The translations under genes and the position numbers were made by a program. A DNA stretch of 64,000 nucleotides from Paenibacillus silvae (GTDB lineage Bacteria > Bacillota > Bacilli > Paenibacillales > Paenibacillaceae): assembly GCF_014639235.1 (NCBI RefSeq), contig NZ_BMFU01000002.1, positions 1,010,361 to 1,074,360 of the forward strand, read 5' to 3'. A model generated the notes under the pieces. It did not search any database, was not told the DNA's origin, and saw nothing but the letters and a program-made list of their open reading frames with translations. Below, one piece after another: positions 50,875 through 60,885 of the stretch (position 1 is its first letter; the number at the start of each line of letters is the position of its first letter).

Positions 50875-50992
50875 CTTCCGTACAATGTTACCACTTGAAA
50901 GGGGGTTACATCTTTCATTTTAATTGACCAGGCTGTACAACGACCCTTTCGCAGATATGTAACATGAAGGTACGGTATGTATCAGAACAGCC

Positions 50993-51496
50993 TTATTCCG
51001 CAGGAGCTGTGAATGAACGTTTGGCGAACTCCGCATCTAACATGTAGAAGGCGTTGCTGTCATTTTCAATACGGCGCAGCTTCTGAATGATGTTATCAAA
51101 CAAAGCTTCCTCTTCTACCTGCTCATCGATGAACCATTTGAGGAAATACATCGTAGCGTGTTCACGCTCATTCAGCGCGATATCCGCGAGCGCATAGAAC
51201 TTTTTGGTGTTTTGCTGCTCATGGGCATAACCATGCTCAAATACATCCAGCATGGAGCTGTATTCGTTCTTTGGTTCCGGCATCGCTGCAAGTGTAGCAC
51301 GGTGTCCGCGGTCGTTCAGGAATTTGTAGATTTTCATACCATGGAAACGTTCCTCTTCCGCTTGCACAAGGAAAAAGTTCGCAAACCCGTCAAGGCTTTT
51401 GCTGGAACAATATGCGGCCATCGCCATATATACATGAGCGGAATAAAATTCAAAGTTCATCTGCTCGTTTAACGACGCAGTCAGTTCTTGACTCAT
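50993..51496 (-). CDS. ftnA: Ferritin, non-haem iron storage protein
   Basis: This 167-residue four-helix bundle protein is a bacterial ferritin that oxidises and stores iron in a 24-mer. Ferroxidase ligand stretches are visible: LNEQMNFEFYSAHVYMAMAAYC (first Glu), FLVQAEEERFHGMKIYKFLNDRG (EE..H), and the later ALNEREHATMYFLKWFIDEQVEEEALF. ATG 51496 (MSQELT) was chosen because AGAGGTG lies about 8 bases upstream; the ORF extends to 51520 without one. It is monocistronic. Confidence 0.92.
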   Translation of the reverse strand: MSQELTASLNEQMNFEFYSAHVYMAMAAYCSSKSLDGFANFFLVQAEEERFHGMKIYKFLNDRGHRATLAAMPEPKNEYSSMLDVFEHGYAHEQQNTKKFYALADIALNEREHATMYFLKWFIDEQVEEEALFDNIIQKLRRIENDSNAFYMLDAEFAKRSFTAPAE

Positions 51497-51628
51497 GATG
51501 AAGCACCTCTTTCTTTTCATTGGAATAGTTTTATTTTACCATAACGTGAAAGGTGCATGCATCCGAAATTCTACAATTTTCGTCAAATGCATATCAAACA
51601 AGTGTATTCCGTTTAAACGAAATAAAAA

Positions 51629-51653
51629 AAGCTCTACCGTGACGGTAGAGCTT
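51629..51653 (-). terminator. Terminator of the YjcZ gene
   Basis: AAGCTCTACCG and CGGTAGAGCTT form an 11-bp stem with a 3-base loop and a run of seven T on the minus strand. Confidence 0.88.
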
Positions 51654-51676
51654 CTTTCGATCATGGGGTGCGATCA

Positions 51677-51796
51677 TTATACCAAGAACGCTTTGGAGAT
51701 GATAACCAACAGGATGAACAGAACCAGAATCGCGCCTACAGAAGTAAAACCACCGTAGCCGTAACCTCTTGTTTCTCCACCTACAACTTCGCTCAT
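51677..51796 (-). CDS. YjcZ-family sporulation peptide
   Basis: This 39-residue peptide reads MSEVVGGETRGYGYGGFTSV then GAILVLFILLVIISKAFLV. The Gly/Tyr-rich head and single hydrophobic helix with the IIS..F ending are the YjcZ family signature, small membrane proteins often made during sporulation. ATG 51796 has AGGAGGTAC ahead at 8 bases. It has its own terminator at 51629-51653. Confidence 0.88.
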   Translation of the reverse strand: MSEVVGGETRGYGYGGFTSVGAILVLFILLVIISKAFLV

Positions 51797-51900
51797 TGAC
51801 TGTACCTCCTCTGCAACAGGTATGGGTTATCTTATGCAGAGAAGAGCACTTTGACAGGGCGAATGCCCTATTATTCAAATGCTGTTTTCTTCTTTTTGAA

Positions 51901-52158
51901 TTAATACCGTGGCGACTGGACCTGCATAATATCCATAAAAGGTACTTTCGCCGTGAACTCCTCTTCCGTATGCTCCACATGAACGAGCCGGGTACGGGAA
52001 TCCATTTTTACAATAATGCCCTGTACCTGCTCCTCCTTGCCCCAGACCGTTAACAGCACCTCTGAACGTTCATGAAAAGCTTCTACCAGCTGATTTCCCA
52101 GCTCCTCCAATTCAAACTCATCCCGTGTGGGTCTCTTTGCAACTTTTGCTTTGGCCAA
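51901..52158 (-). CDS. YolD-like family protein
   Basis: This 85-residue protein matches the YolD-like domain: KRPTRDEFELEELGNQLVEAFHERSEVLLTVWGKEEQVQGIIVKMDSRTRLVHVEHTEEEFTAKVPFMDIMQVQ. Such proteins usually accompany a Y-family polymerase gene of the UvrX type, which is absent here, so this is a solitary copy. The start was set at TTG 52158 because AAGGAGG lies 8 bases upstream. The frame is open to ATG 52236 but that codon has no site. Confidence 0.75.
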   Translation of the reverse strand: MAKAKVAKRPTRDEFELEELGNQLVEAFHERSEVLLTVWGKEEQVQGIIVKMDSRTRLVHVEHTEEEFTAKVPFMDIMQVQSPRY

Positions 52159-52265
52159 TGCGGCTGCCTCCTTTACTCCGACGTCCCGATTCCACGGTTG
52201 ATTGCCGAGTGCATATTCAGCTAGTATACCATTCATTTACGTTTGTGTAATGCCTACTCATCTCC

Positions 52266-53942
52266 TTACTCATCTCTGTCTTCTATCAGAATACTGTATT
52301 CGTTTGATCTGGACTCTCCCGAACGTTTGAGTTCGTTCAACTCATATGTGTAAAACGCAGTCAAATATCCCCGTTGTATGCCTGTATATTCGGAATCCAG
52401 CTGCACAACGTATGACAGTTCTTTGGACATATCCGGGCTCAACTCACCAATATGAAGACTTCTTGGCGTTGAATACTCCGGCACATGAAGCTGCATATGG
52501 CCACCTTCCTGTGCCACCCATTTTGCACCAGGTGGAAGCAGGTTCCCCAATTGCACGCGAGCAGACAGTGTGCCTGTATTGGTTACCTTTACTTGGAACG
52601 TAACTGTCCCCCCCTGCTCCACGCTGTCAGGGACAACGTTGACCAACACCTGAATTACAGGAGCCTGAAGACGGAGCACTGCTTCATTGGAAACCAGCCT
52701 GCGCTGAATGACGCGAGAGTCTGGCATGCGGTAGGTATACAGCAGCAAGGCCTGATTCACAAACGTAGAGTTAACCCCTGATCCCACTTGAGCTTCAAAC
52801 TCAATATGGAGCCCGGAACGCGCAGTCAATGTCCCTAAATCTATTCCTGCACCTGGCTTGGCACCTGGACGCTTGACCCCGTTCCAGCTCATACTGCCCT
52901 CAACGAAGGATACTGCCGCAGGCAGAACATCCTGCAGTTTGGCATCCACTGCATATCCGCTGTTATTAGACACCGTAATATGATACCGCACCGAATCACC
53001 AGGTGCTGCTGAAGTCGGTGACACCTTTTTTACGATGGAAATCTGAGGCTCAACCACCAACAGTGTGACCTCATTTGAATAAACGGTCTCTCTTCTGCTC
53101 GCTGTGATGTATGTCAAAACAGCTATGCTCGATAATTGTTCCGAGCTGAGCTCGCCTGCAACCTGAATACGGTATTGAATGCGAACGGTATTTCCTGGTC
53201 CGATCTCTCCCAGCTCAATGCCGTTATCTGGCGTAACCTGAGGTGCAAACATGTCGTTAATCATCACACTGGCAGGAATAAAGACAGTACCTTGTGGCAA
53301 AGTCACCGTCACGTATGCATCTGTCGCCGCAGCAAAACCCGGATTGCTCACCATGACTGTATACATTAAAATATCACCTGCAAAGGTATGCGTCCGGTCT
53401 ACTTGTAAACTCACTTCCAACCGTGACGTCTCTATCCCGACCTCTACCATGTTGGACTTCTCTCGTCCATTAACGGTTCTGCCTTCCGAGGTGTCAAACT
53501 CATAATACACTTCTGCCTGATTCATTAGCTGCAGTGACGGGGGCACTTGAACAACAACAACCTGAAAATGGTAATTCAGGACAGAGCCGGGTGTGATCTC
53601 TGCAGGAGGCAGACCTTGCGCCGGGGTGACTCCAGGCAGTGGAATGCCGTCCCTGAGCACACTGTTGGGCAGAAGAGAAGTTGCTTGCGTGAGCAGGTCA
53701 ACCACACGGACTCTTGCCGTGCGGTTTCCTGTATTAACGATCTCAATGTGATAGGTCAGAGATTGCCCCAAGGCTGCTGTTGTTACATTACAGCTTTTGC
53801 TGACTTTGATTCTTGGACCAACCCAAGGTGTAACGACCGTATTGGAATAAGCCACCTGTTCCAGTTCAGTCGTACCCGAGCTGAATCGAACCAGGGACTG
53901 ATTCTTTAACCAGTGGGACAACATACCTGGAACCTCACTCAT
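52266..53942 (-). CDS. DUF11-repeat protein, four repeats
   Basis: This 558-residue protein has no signal peptide. After about 45 residues it carries four beta-sandwich DUF11 repeats of some 120 residues. They start at RIKVSKSCNVTTAALGQSLTYHIEIVNTG, RLEVSLQVDRTHTFAGDILMYTVMVSNPG, QISIVKKVSPTSAAPGDSVRYHITVSNNS and VIQVLVNVVPDSVEQGGTVTFQVKVTNTG. The repeats are more diverged than those of the giant upstream protein. Its ATG overlaps the upstream stop (ATGA), so the two are co-translated and probably form one surface or spore-coat assembly. Function unknown. Confidence 0.85.
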   Translation of the reverse strand: MSEVPGMLSHWLKNQSLVRFSSGTTELEQVAYSNTVVTPWVGPRIKVSKSCNVTTAALGQSLTYHIEIVNTGNRTARVRVVDLLTQATSLLPNSVLRDGIPLPGVTPAQGLPPAEITPGSVLNYHFQVVVVQVPPSLQLMNQAEVYYEFDTSEGRTVNGREKSNMVEVGIETSRLEVSLQVDRTHTFAGDILMYTVMVSNPGFAAATDAYVTVTLPQGTVFIPASVMINDMFAPQVTPDNGIELGEIGPGNTVRIQYRIQVAGELSSEQLSSIAVLTYITASRRETVYSNEVTLLVVEPQISIVKKVSPTSAAPGDSVRYHITVSNNSGYAVDAKLQDVLPAAVSFVEGSMSWNGVKRPGAKPGAGIDLGTLTARSGLHIEFEAQVGSGVNSTFVNQALLLYTYRMPDSRVIQRRLVSNEAVLRLQAPVIQVLVNVVPDSVEQGGTVTFQVKVTNTGTLSARVQLGNLLPPGAKWVAQEGGHMQLHVPEYSTPRSLHIGELSPDMSKELSYVVQLDSEYTGIQRGYLTAFYTYELNELKRSGESRSNEYSILIEDRDE

Positions 53943-56900
53943 ATCACCACAACCTCAACATTAAATGTAACTGTGATCGAAGCTCCGGCTGCAATCGAAC
54001 CAAGCGTAATGCCTGTGTTCGGATTTCCCGTCGGTCTTGCCACACCATCTACCACCACACTGCCCGGAACAAATACGGTTCCAGCCGGAACAGGGTCAAC
54101 CATAACAACGTTGTTTACTGCCTCAATCCCGCTGTTGGTCACCACAACGGTGTAAGTAATGACATCACCAACAACAGCATCAATGGCACTAGTGCTTTTG
54201 GCCACGACTACATTAGGAGCCGAGACCGGAATGATCAGCACATTGGATGAAACGGTTCCGGTCAGCTGACGTCCGTCTGGCGGGCTAAAGGTATAGTTGG
54301 CTGTAGCCTGGTTAATCAGCTGCTGATTTTGAGGAAGGGAGTCCACTGTAACCCCTAATGTAACCGTCACGTTCACGGAACCACCTGGTAGTATAGCGCC
54401 GACAAGAATGCCTGTTTCGGGGTTCGCTCCTGGCTGCGGCACACCGTCAATCAGCACACTGTTCGGGAGAAGCACGGCACCGCTCGGAATGTTATCGGTT
54501 AATGTCAGATTCGCAACTAGGTTACCGCTGTTATTTATCGTAAAGGAATACACAATGTCATCACCAATCGTAGCATTGGATGTGCTGGCTGTTTTGGATA
54601 CAGTCACAATCGGCTGATAGATTGGAGTAATCACAATATTGGAATACGCTGCGCCCGAGAATACCCCGGATGTAAAGCTGACCGCGGATTGACTGCTGAC
54701 TTGTGATGGTGAAGGCAGTGTATTGACTCGTACAGCATAGGATACTGCGATCGATTCGCCAGGTGCTAATGAACCAAGCGCAATACCGAGCGCAGGGTTG
54801 GCTGAAGCACGCGGTGTACCGTTGACCAAAACACTTCCCGAAACAAAGGTGGTCGCCGGATCAATCGGATCCGTCAGGACAATGTTGTTAACCGGATCAA
54901 TGCCGTTATTGGTCACGACCATCTCATAAACAATCGTGTCCCCTACAACCGCATCTGTCGATGTCGTTGTTTTTACGACCGTCACATTCGGAGCAGACAC
55001 TTGAATATTCAGTGCGTTGGATGTGAGACTTCCCCCAAGTGTTCTTCCATCAGGCAGTGTGTAGCTGTAAGTAGCCGAAGCCTGATTGGTGATAGACTGG
55101 CTTGCCGGGAGTGTCGTAATAACAACCGAAAAGATAACAGTGGTTGTCGTTGATACAACCCCGAGTGAAATTCCCGAAGCCGGATCAGCCCCAGGTACGG
55201 ATACTCCGTTCACAATGACACTGTTCGGAACAAACTCGGTTCCCGCAGGAATCGTATCTGTCAGCGTGACCGCCGCACCATAGTTCCCGGTATTATTAAC
55301 AGCGATGCTGTAAATCACGGTATCCCCTACCGTTGCTATCGTTTGATCTCCTGTTTTGACCGCAGCCAGAATAGGCTGATATACCGGCGTTGATACGGTA
55401 TTTGAAAACGTAGTCGCCGAAAGTGCTCCGGACGTAAAACTTACGGTGGATTGATTATTCAGCACAGCAGGAGCCGTAAGGCTTGTGACCCTCACACTAA
55501 ATACAACGGTCACTGTAACCCCGGGTGCAATGGAACCCAATGTAATGCCTGTAGATGGACTGGCATTAGGGCGTAGCACACCATCCACAAAGATACTTCC
55601 CGCTGAAAGCACGGTACTAGCGGGTAAAGCATCAGTAAAAATCACATTGTTGACATTTGCAATCCCATTATTGGTTATCGCAACACTGTATGTGACGGTA
55701 TCTCCAACCGAAACAGCTGTCGAAGTCGTTGATTTGACAACCTGCACGTCAGGCGCAGACACAGGAATGGTCAGCACATTGGACTGCACACTCCTCGTAA
55801 TGTTTCTTCCGTCTGGCAGTGTAAAAGACAAGGCTACCGTGGCCTGATTTATCAGCTGCTGCGGGCTGGGAAGCGTCTCGATTACAACAGAAAACGTAAT
55901 TGTCGTTGTCGCGCCAGCAGCTACACTTCCAGCAGCGATTCCTGCGGCTGGATCAGCTGCCGGGAGTGGCAGACCGTTTATGATCACACTGTTAGGCACA
56001 AGCACCGTGCCAGCTGGCAAGTTATCTGACAAATTAATCAAAGCGGCAAAATTGCCCTGATTACTAACACTGATCGTGTAACTGACGGTATCTCCTACGG
56101 TTGCATTCTGTGTACTTGCTGTCTTCTGTGCTGTCAGAATGGGCTGATAAACAGGCGTACTGACCGTATTGGAGAACGTTGTTCCAGAAAATGTGCCTGA
56201 CGTGAAGCTCACCGTTGAACGATTGCTTAACTGATTGCCCGCAGGAATATCGCTAACTCTAACACTGAACGTAACAATGGCTGTGCCTCCTGGTGCAAGG
56301 GTTCCTAGCGGGATGCCTCCCGATGGACTGGCGGCTGGCTGTGATACTGAATTCACCGTTACACTGCCTGTGATGAACGTGGCGCCGGCTGGAATCGGAT
56401 CTGAGAACTGCACACTGTTCACAGGCGCGATTCCACTGTTCGTGACCACGATGGAATACACGACCGTGTCTCCTACCGTTACGGAGGTGGAGGTTGTACT
56501 TTTGACCACCGTTACGTTAGGAGAGGAGACAGGAAAAGTGAGTACATTGGAGGTTGCTGTCCCGGTTAACGTACGTCCATCTGGCGGTGTAAAGGTAAAG
56601 GTTGATGAGGCAAAATTACTGAGCTGCTGCGGAGATGGAAGTGAATCTACAACGACAGCAAACGTTACAATTGCCGTTGCTCCGGCAGCTACAATCCCGA
56701 CCGGAATGCCTGCGCCAGGTGTGACTCCCGGTTGGGGCAGACCCGAAACAACAACACTGTTAGGCACAAGCGTCGTTGCTGCCGGGATCGTGTCTGTAAT
56801 AGTCACATTCGCTTGCAGATTGCCCGTATTGCTTACTGCAATGGTGTAAACGACGGTATCACCTACAGTGGCATTAACTGTATTGGCCGTTTTGACGAGA

Positions 56901-59900
56901 GCAATCTGCGGCTGTATGACAGGGGTCTGTGTTGTATTGGAAGATGAAGAACCTGAGAACGATCCGGAAGTAAAGCTGACCGTCGACTGATTGCTAATCT
57001 GGGAAGGAATCGGCATAGTTATCCTCACCTCAAAAGTTACGGTGACTTCAGCTCCAGGCGCCAAAGTCCCGATTGGGATGCCGGCGGTCGGATTGGAGAG
57101 CGGTGATGCATTTCCGTTCACCAGGACACTTCCGGGTATAAATGGGGTGTTTGAAGGCAGCGGGTTAGCAAATACCACATTGTTGACAGCTGTTGTTCCA
57201 TTATTTCGAATCACGGAGGTATAGCGAATTGCATCCCCCGACACCGCATAGTCAGCATTATCACTGTTAACAACACTAACATTAGGCAAGGATACCGGAA
57301 TACTGATCGTGTTGGACAACACAAAGGATGTAATGACTCTCCCGCTGGGCAGTGTGTAATTGTATGAAGTAATGGCCTGATTAATCAGCTGCCTTGCATC
57401 AGGCAGACTTGTCACGCTTGCAAGGAAAGACAACGTAACGGAAGCTCCTGCTGCCAGAGCACCGAGACTGATTCCCGAGTTTGGACTAACCCCCGGTAAA
57501 GGGTTGCCGTTGAGCAGTACGCTGTTCGTTACAAATACAGCTCCCGCAGGAACCGGGTCGGTGAGTGTAATCACAGACGGGATATTGCCTGAGTTGGTAA
57601 TCTGAATATTGTAATTGAACGTATCTCCGACGGTCAGACTCGATGTACTCGCAGATTTGACCACTTGAATGACCGGCTGATAGATCGGCGTATTTACTGT
57701 AAATGAGGAGGACACACCATTAAAACTTCCTGAAGTAAAAGCAGCACTTGCACGATTACTGACTACTCCAGAAGTCGGGACAGCTGTGACCCTCGTCTGA
57801 TACCTTACCGTCACCACTGCAGCACTGTTCAGCGTGCCCAAAGGGATGCCGGCAACAGGACTTGCATTTGGTTGTACAGATCCGTTAACGGTAACACTGC
57901 CCGCAACAAAGTCCGAACCCGCAGATGGTAAATCCGAAAGCACCAGATTCTGCACCGAACCTGCTCCTGTGTTCGTAAGAATAACAGTATAAGTGAGCGC
58001 ATCTCCGACAGCAGCATCTGCTGTGTTCACTGTTTTTGATATGCTGATGTTGGGCGCTGATGCAGGTATGCGGACAGTATTGGAGACTGAACTGCCGGAT
58101 AGATTACGTCCGCTGGGAAGCTGATACGTATAAGAAGCCGTTCCCTGGTTCTCAAGAACTGGCGGCGAGGGTAATGTCGCAAGTGATGCGCGGAATACGA
58201 CGGTTGCACTGCCGGCAGGTGCAAGAGACCCCAATGTAATTCCGGTTAGTGGGCTCGCCCCTGGTCTTGCTGTACCATTTACCGTCACCGAATCAGACAC
58301 AAATGTCAGACCCGCCGGAATAGTATCGGTCACGTTTACTTGTGCCGCCAGATTTCCGGTATTCGTGACCTGCAACGTGTACGTAAGCTGATCTCCAAGT
58401 GTTGCATTCGTTTCACTTGCCGATTTCACGATACTAATAACGGGTTGATATACAGGTGTTGAAATTGAATTTGAATTGGAGATGCCTGTAAACGCACCTG
58501 AGCTGTAGGAGACAGAAGCCCGGTTAAGCAGTGATCCTCCCGTCGGCAGCGACTGCACAGTGACTTGAAAAGTCACCGTTGCGGAAGCACCTGCATTTAA
58601 TGTTCCCAGCGTGATGCCGCTGGCTGGATTAGAAGCTGGTATGTTGGTACCCCTGACCGTTACACTTCCAGGCACAAAACTCAGTGCTGAAGGAAGACTA
58701 TCCGTCAAGATCACATTGTTGATCGGCTGGATGCCTGCATTCGTTGTGACTACGGAATACGTGAATGTCTCTCCTACGGCAACATCCGTGACTGTTGCCG
58801 TTTTAAGAACGGTTACGTTAGGCAGCGTTACCGGAATGGTAAGTGCGTTGGAAGCCACCGTGCCTGAAATCGTCCGTCCATCGGGGGAATTAAATGAATA
58901 AGCAGCGGTGGCCTGGTCAATCAGAGTAGGCGGTGTGGGCAGCCCCGTCACCAGCACTTGAAACGTAATTGTGGTGACACTACCTGCCGGAAGTGTACCT
59001 ATATTCACCCCCGCAGCTGGATTAGCGCCTGTAACAACCGCTCCGTTCACACGGAAGCTTCCGGCTACAAAGCTGCTACCCGCCGGAATGTTGTCTGTGA
59101 TCGTCACATTGGCCCCTATATTGCCCCCATTTGTCACCTGCAGCGTGTATGTCACCTGATCCCCTACCGTCGCATTCGCTGTGCTTGCTGATTTCACGAT
59201 GGACAGATTGGGTGAATAGACGGTGAGAACAGCATTATTAGATGGAATGATACCTGTAATGATTGAACCACCGGCTACGCTTTGAAAAGTAAAGGCTGCG
59301 TTGGCTGAGTTCACGAGCTGCAGAATACTGGTATTGTTTGCTATGGCCGCTCGGTAAGTAACAACAATGTTGGTTCCCAGACCCAATGAGCCTAAAGGTA
59401 TGCCGGATGTAACATCAAGTGTGGGCAGAGAAACCCCGGCTACAGTTACACTACCAGGAACAAAGGTCAGACCTGTTGGCAGCGTATCGGACAGAACGAC
59501 ACTCGCAGCATTGGCTGTACCGCTGTTTGTGATCGTTGCCGTATAAAGGATACTGTCCCCGGCTACGGCTCCCGTTGCCGAGAAAGATTTCGACACTGTT
59601 ATCCGCGGTGCATTAATGTCCACTTGTATGGCGTTGCCGTTGACAATGTAAGCATCACCGGATGTAGTGAGGGTCAGCACCGCCGAGGATTGATTATTGA
59701 TCAGTCTTGCAGACACATCCACATTGGTGATGTCCCAGCCTTGACGTCCCCCTACAATGTTCGTTCCCGGCGCTCCATTAATCTGGTTCCGATTGCCGAA
59801 GGTTCCTGTTGTGTTCAGCGCTCCTGTATCCCCGTTAATTTGCGACGCAAAAAAATTGGCCGCCAGATTATTCGGCCCGGATAACGCCACTGAGGTTGCA

Positions 59901-60643
59901 GAGGTAGGCCCAAATAACGCCTGATCTCCTGTTCGGTTCGCATCACCCTCCTGTGCACTGAATAGTGCTCTGCCCCCCAATGCTCCCGAGATCGGTGTTG
60001 CAAAACCTGTGAGTGTTGTCACAACCGGTGCTGAAGAAGCCTGCACCAGCACTCCCCCGGCTCTCAATGACATATTTCGAAAAGGCAGATTTCCATTTTG
60101 GTATATGACTCCCAGCGTCCACCCTGCATGATTGGCTGTAGCATCATTGGCAATGACAATCGTGCCAACGACGCCACCGGTTACATATGTACCCGCCCCG
60201 CCATTTTGCACAAGTGCAGTCACATTCGCCGAACGAACATACCCGGCCGCATTGTTTCCCAGATCAAACTGATTGTATGTAACCGGATCTGGCGTAATAC
60301 TGAAGGTGCCCGCAGGTGTGGTGAAGGAAACCGGATTATTAATGGCGGAGCTGAGATTGACCGATCCGTTAATGTAACTTCCGCCCCAGATCAGTTCCGC
60401 ATAGAGCACTGTACTCCCCGAAGGCAGGACCAGAATTGCAGCAGAGCTGTTGCTTTGGTACAGACTCGTGGTGCCCGCCGGATACGTGCCGTAAGTTAAG
60501 GACGTATTCGTAGTCGTAAATCCCCCGATGCTGTCTTGGGTCCCTGGCACTCCTGCCGTATCGGACCGGCTTAGTCCAAGAGTGTTGCCTGTGAACGTAA
60601 TGGCTCCTGTAGCGTTAACGGTTGAACGAACGACAAGAGGAAT
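53939..60643 (-). CDS. Giant DUF11-repeat protein, apparent AUU start
   Basis: The protein is about 2,234 residues. The N-terminal ~340 residues form a separate beta-rich domain (VRSTVNATGAITFTGNTLGLS, LPSGSTVLYAELIWGGSYINGS, FFASQINGDTGALNTTGTFG). About 15 DUF11 repeats of ~125 residues follow, alternating two types: one ending LPDGR...SN.L.IPVSAPN, the other SFTSG.FSG...SN..STPVYQP. No signal peptide, membrane anchor or LPXTG is seen, so secretion or assembly is not by the usual route; a spore-surface location is a guess. The perfect ribosome-binding site GGAGGTGAT (60657-60649) overlaps GTG 60652 but is 8 bases before an in-frame ATT at 60643, giving MPLVVRSTVN. The ATGA overlap links it to the next gene. 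Confidence 0.85.
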   Translation of the reverse strand: MPLVVRSTVNATGAITFTGNTLGLSRSDTAGVPGTQDSIGGFTTTNTSLTYGTYPAGTTSLYQSNSSAAILVLPSGSTVLYAELIWGGSYINGSVNLSSAINNPVSFTTPAGTFSITPDPVTYNQFDLGNNAAGYVRSANVTALVQNGGAGTYVTGGVVGTIVIANDATANHAGWTLGVIYQNGNLPFRNMSLRAGGVLVQASSAPVVTTLTGFATPISGALGGRALFSAQEGDANRTGDQALFGPTSATSVALSGPNNLAANFFASQINGDTGALNTTGTFGNRNQINGAPGTNIVGGRQGWDITNVDVSARLINNQSSAVLTLTTSGDAYIVNGNAIQVDINAPRITVSKSFSATGAVAGDSILYTATITNSGTANAASVVLSDTLPTGLTFVPGSVTVAGVSLPTLDVTSGIPLGSLGLGTNIVVTYRAAIANNTSILQLVNSANAAFTFQSVAGGSIITGIIPSNNAVLTVYSPNLSIVKSASTANATVGDQVTYTLQVTNGGNIGANVTITDNIPAGSSFVAGSFRVNGAVVTGANPAAGVNIGTLPAGSVTTITFQVLVTGLPTPPTLIDQATAAYSFNSPDGRTISGTVASNALTIPVTLPNVTVLKTATVTDVAVGETFTYSVVTTNAGIQPINNVILTDSLPSALSFVPGSVTVRGTNIPASNPASGITLGTLNAGASATVTFQVTVQSLPTGGSLLNRASVSYSSGAFTGISNSNSISTPVYQPVISIVKSASETNATLGDQLTYTLQVTNTGNLAAQVNVTDTIPAGLTFVSDSVTVNGTARPGASPLTGITLGSLAPAGSATVVFRASLATLPSPPVLENQGTASYTYQLPSGRNLSGSSVSNTVRIPASAPNISISKTVNTADAAVGDALTYTVILTNTGAGSVQNLVLSDLPSAGSDFVAGSVTVNGSVQPNASPVAGIPLGTLNSAAVVTVRYQTRVTAVPTSGVVSNRASAAFTSGSFNGVSSSFTVNTPIYQPVIQVVKSASTSSLTVGDTFNYNIQITNSGNIPSVITLTDPVPAGAVFVTNSVLLNGNPLPGVSPNSGISLGALAAGASVTLSFLASVTSLPDARQLINQAITSYNYTLPSGRVITSFVLSNTISIPVSLPNVSVVNSDNADYAVSGDAIRYTSVIRNNGTTAVNNVVFANPLPSNTPFIPGSVLVNGNASPLSNPTAGIPIGTLAPGAEVTVTFEVRITMPIPSQISNQSTVSFTSGSFSGSSSSNTTQTPVIQPQIALVKTANTVNATVGDTVVYTIAVSNTGNLQANVTITDTIPAATTLVPNSVVVSGLPQPGVTPGAGIPVGIVAAGATAIVTFAVVVDSLPSPQQLSNFASSTFTFTPPDGRTLTGTATSNVLTFPVSSPNVTVVKSTTSTSVTVGDTVVYSIVVTNSGIAPVNSVQFSDPIPAGATFITGSVTVNSVSQPAASPSGGIPLGTLAPGGTAIVTFSVRVSDIPAGNQLSNRSTVSFTSGTFSGTTFSNTVSTPVYQPILTAQKTASTQNATVGDTVSYTISVSNQGNFAALINLSDNLPAGTVLVPNSVIINGLPLPAADPAAGIAAGSVAAGATTTITFSVVIETLPSPQQLINQATVALSFTLPDGRNITRSVQSNVLTIPVSAPDVQVVKSTTSTAVSVGDTVTYSVAITNNGIANVNNVIFTDALPASTVLSAGSIFVDGVLRPNASPSTGITLGSIAPGVTVTVVFSVRVTSLTAPAVLNNQSTVSFTSGALSATTFSNTVSTPVYQPILAAVKTGDQTIATVGDTVIYSIAVNNTGNYGAAVTLTDTIPAGTEFVPNSVIVNGVSVPGADPASGISLGVVSTTTTVIFSVVITTLPASQSITNQASATYSYTLPDGRTLGGSLTSNALNIQVSAPNVTVVKTTTSTDAVVGDTIVYEMVVTNNGIDPVNNIVLTDPIDPATTFVSGSVLVNGTPRASANPALGIALGSLAPGESIAVSYAVRVNTLPSPSQVSSQSAVSFTSGVFSGAAYSNIVITPIYQPIVTVSKTASTSNATIGDDIVYSFTINNSGNLVANLTLTDNIPSGAVLLPNSVLIDGVPQPGANPETGILVGAILPGGSVNVTVTLGVTVDSLPQNQQLINQATANYTFSPPDGRQLTGTVSSNVLIIPVSAPNVVVAKSTSAIDAVVGDVITYTVVVTNSGIEAVNNVVMVDPVPAGTVFVPGSVVVDGVARPTGNPNTGITLGSIAAGASITVTFNVEVVVI

Positions 60644-60721
60644 GAATATCACCTCCCATTCTGTAATGATTTGAATCGTGCAACAAAGCCTTATTATCAG
60701 TCTATGTAGCCAAGTAAGTAA

Positions 60722-60730
60722 ATTTGTATG
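60722..60730 (-). promoter_or_regulatory. Weak sporulation-type -10 ahead of the giant DUF11 gene
   Basis: CATACAAAT on the minus strand resembles the -10 of mother-cell sigma-E/K promoters, about 80 bases before the start. No convincing -35 was found. It is the only hint of sporulation control. Confidence 0.2.
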
Positions 60731-60885
60731 TCCATTTCCCGAAAGCTGGTATTTTATCTGGGTATTTATGTAAGGTTTCTTGTCATGGTTTAAATAAATT
60801 CGCTTGCGTTTTGCCGATTGTATCTTATAATCTACTTATACGAGAGTCATCTGTCGTATCATTTCTATGCAGTCAGCGGTGATAT

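Noticed and set aside
54408..59191. Many open frames of 60-200 codons on the plus strand opposite the giant DUF11 gene
   Set aside because: They are shadows of the repeat gene: they share its periodic Thr/Val/Ser coding, recur once per repeat, and have no ribosome-binding sites.
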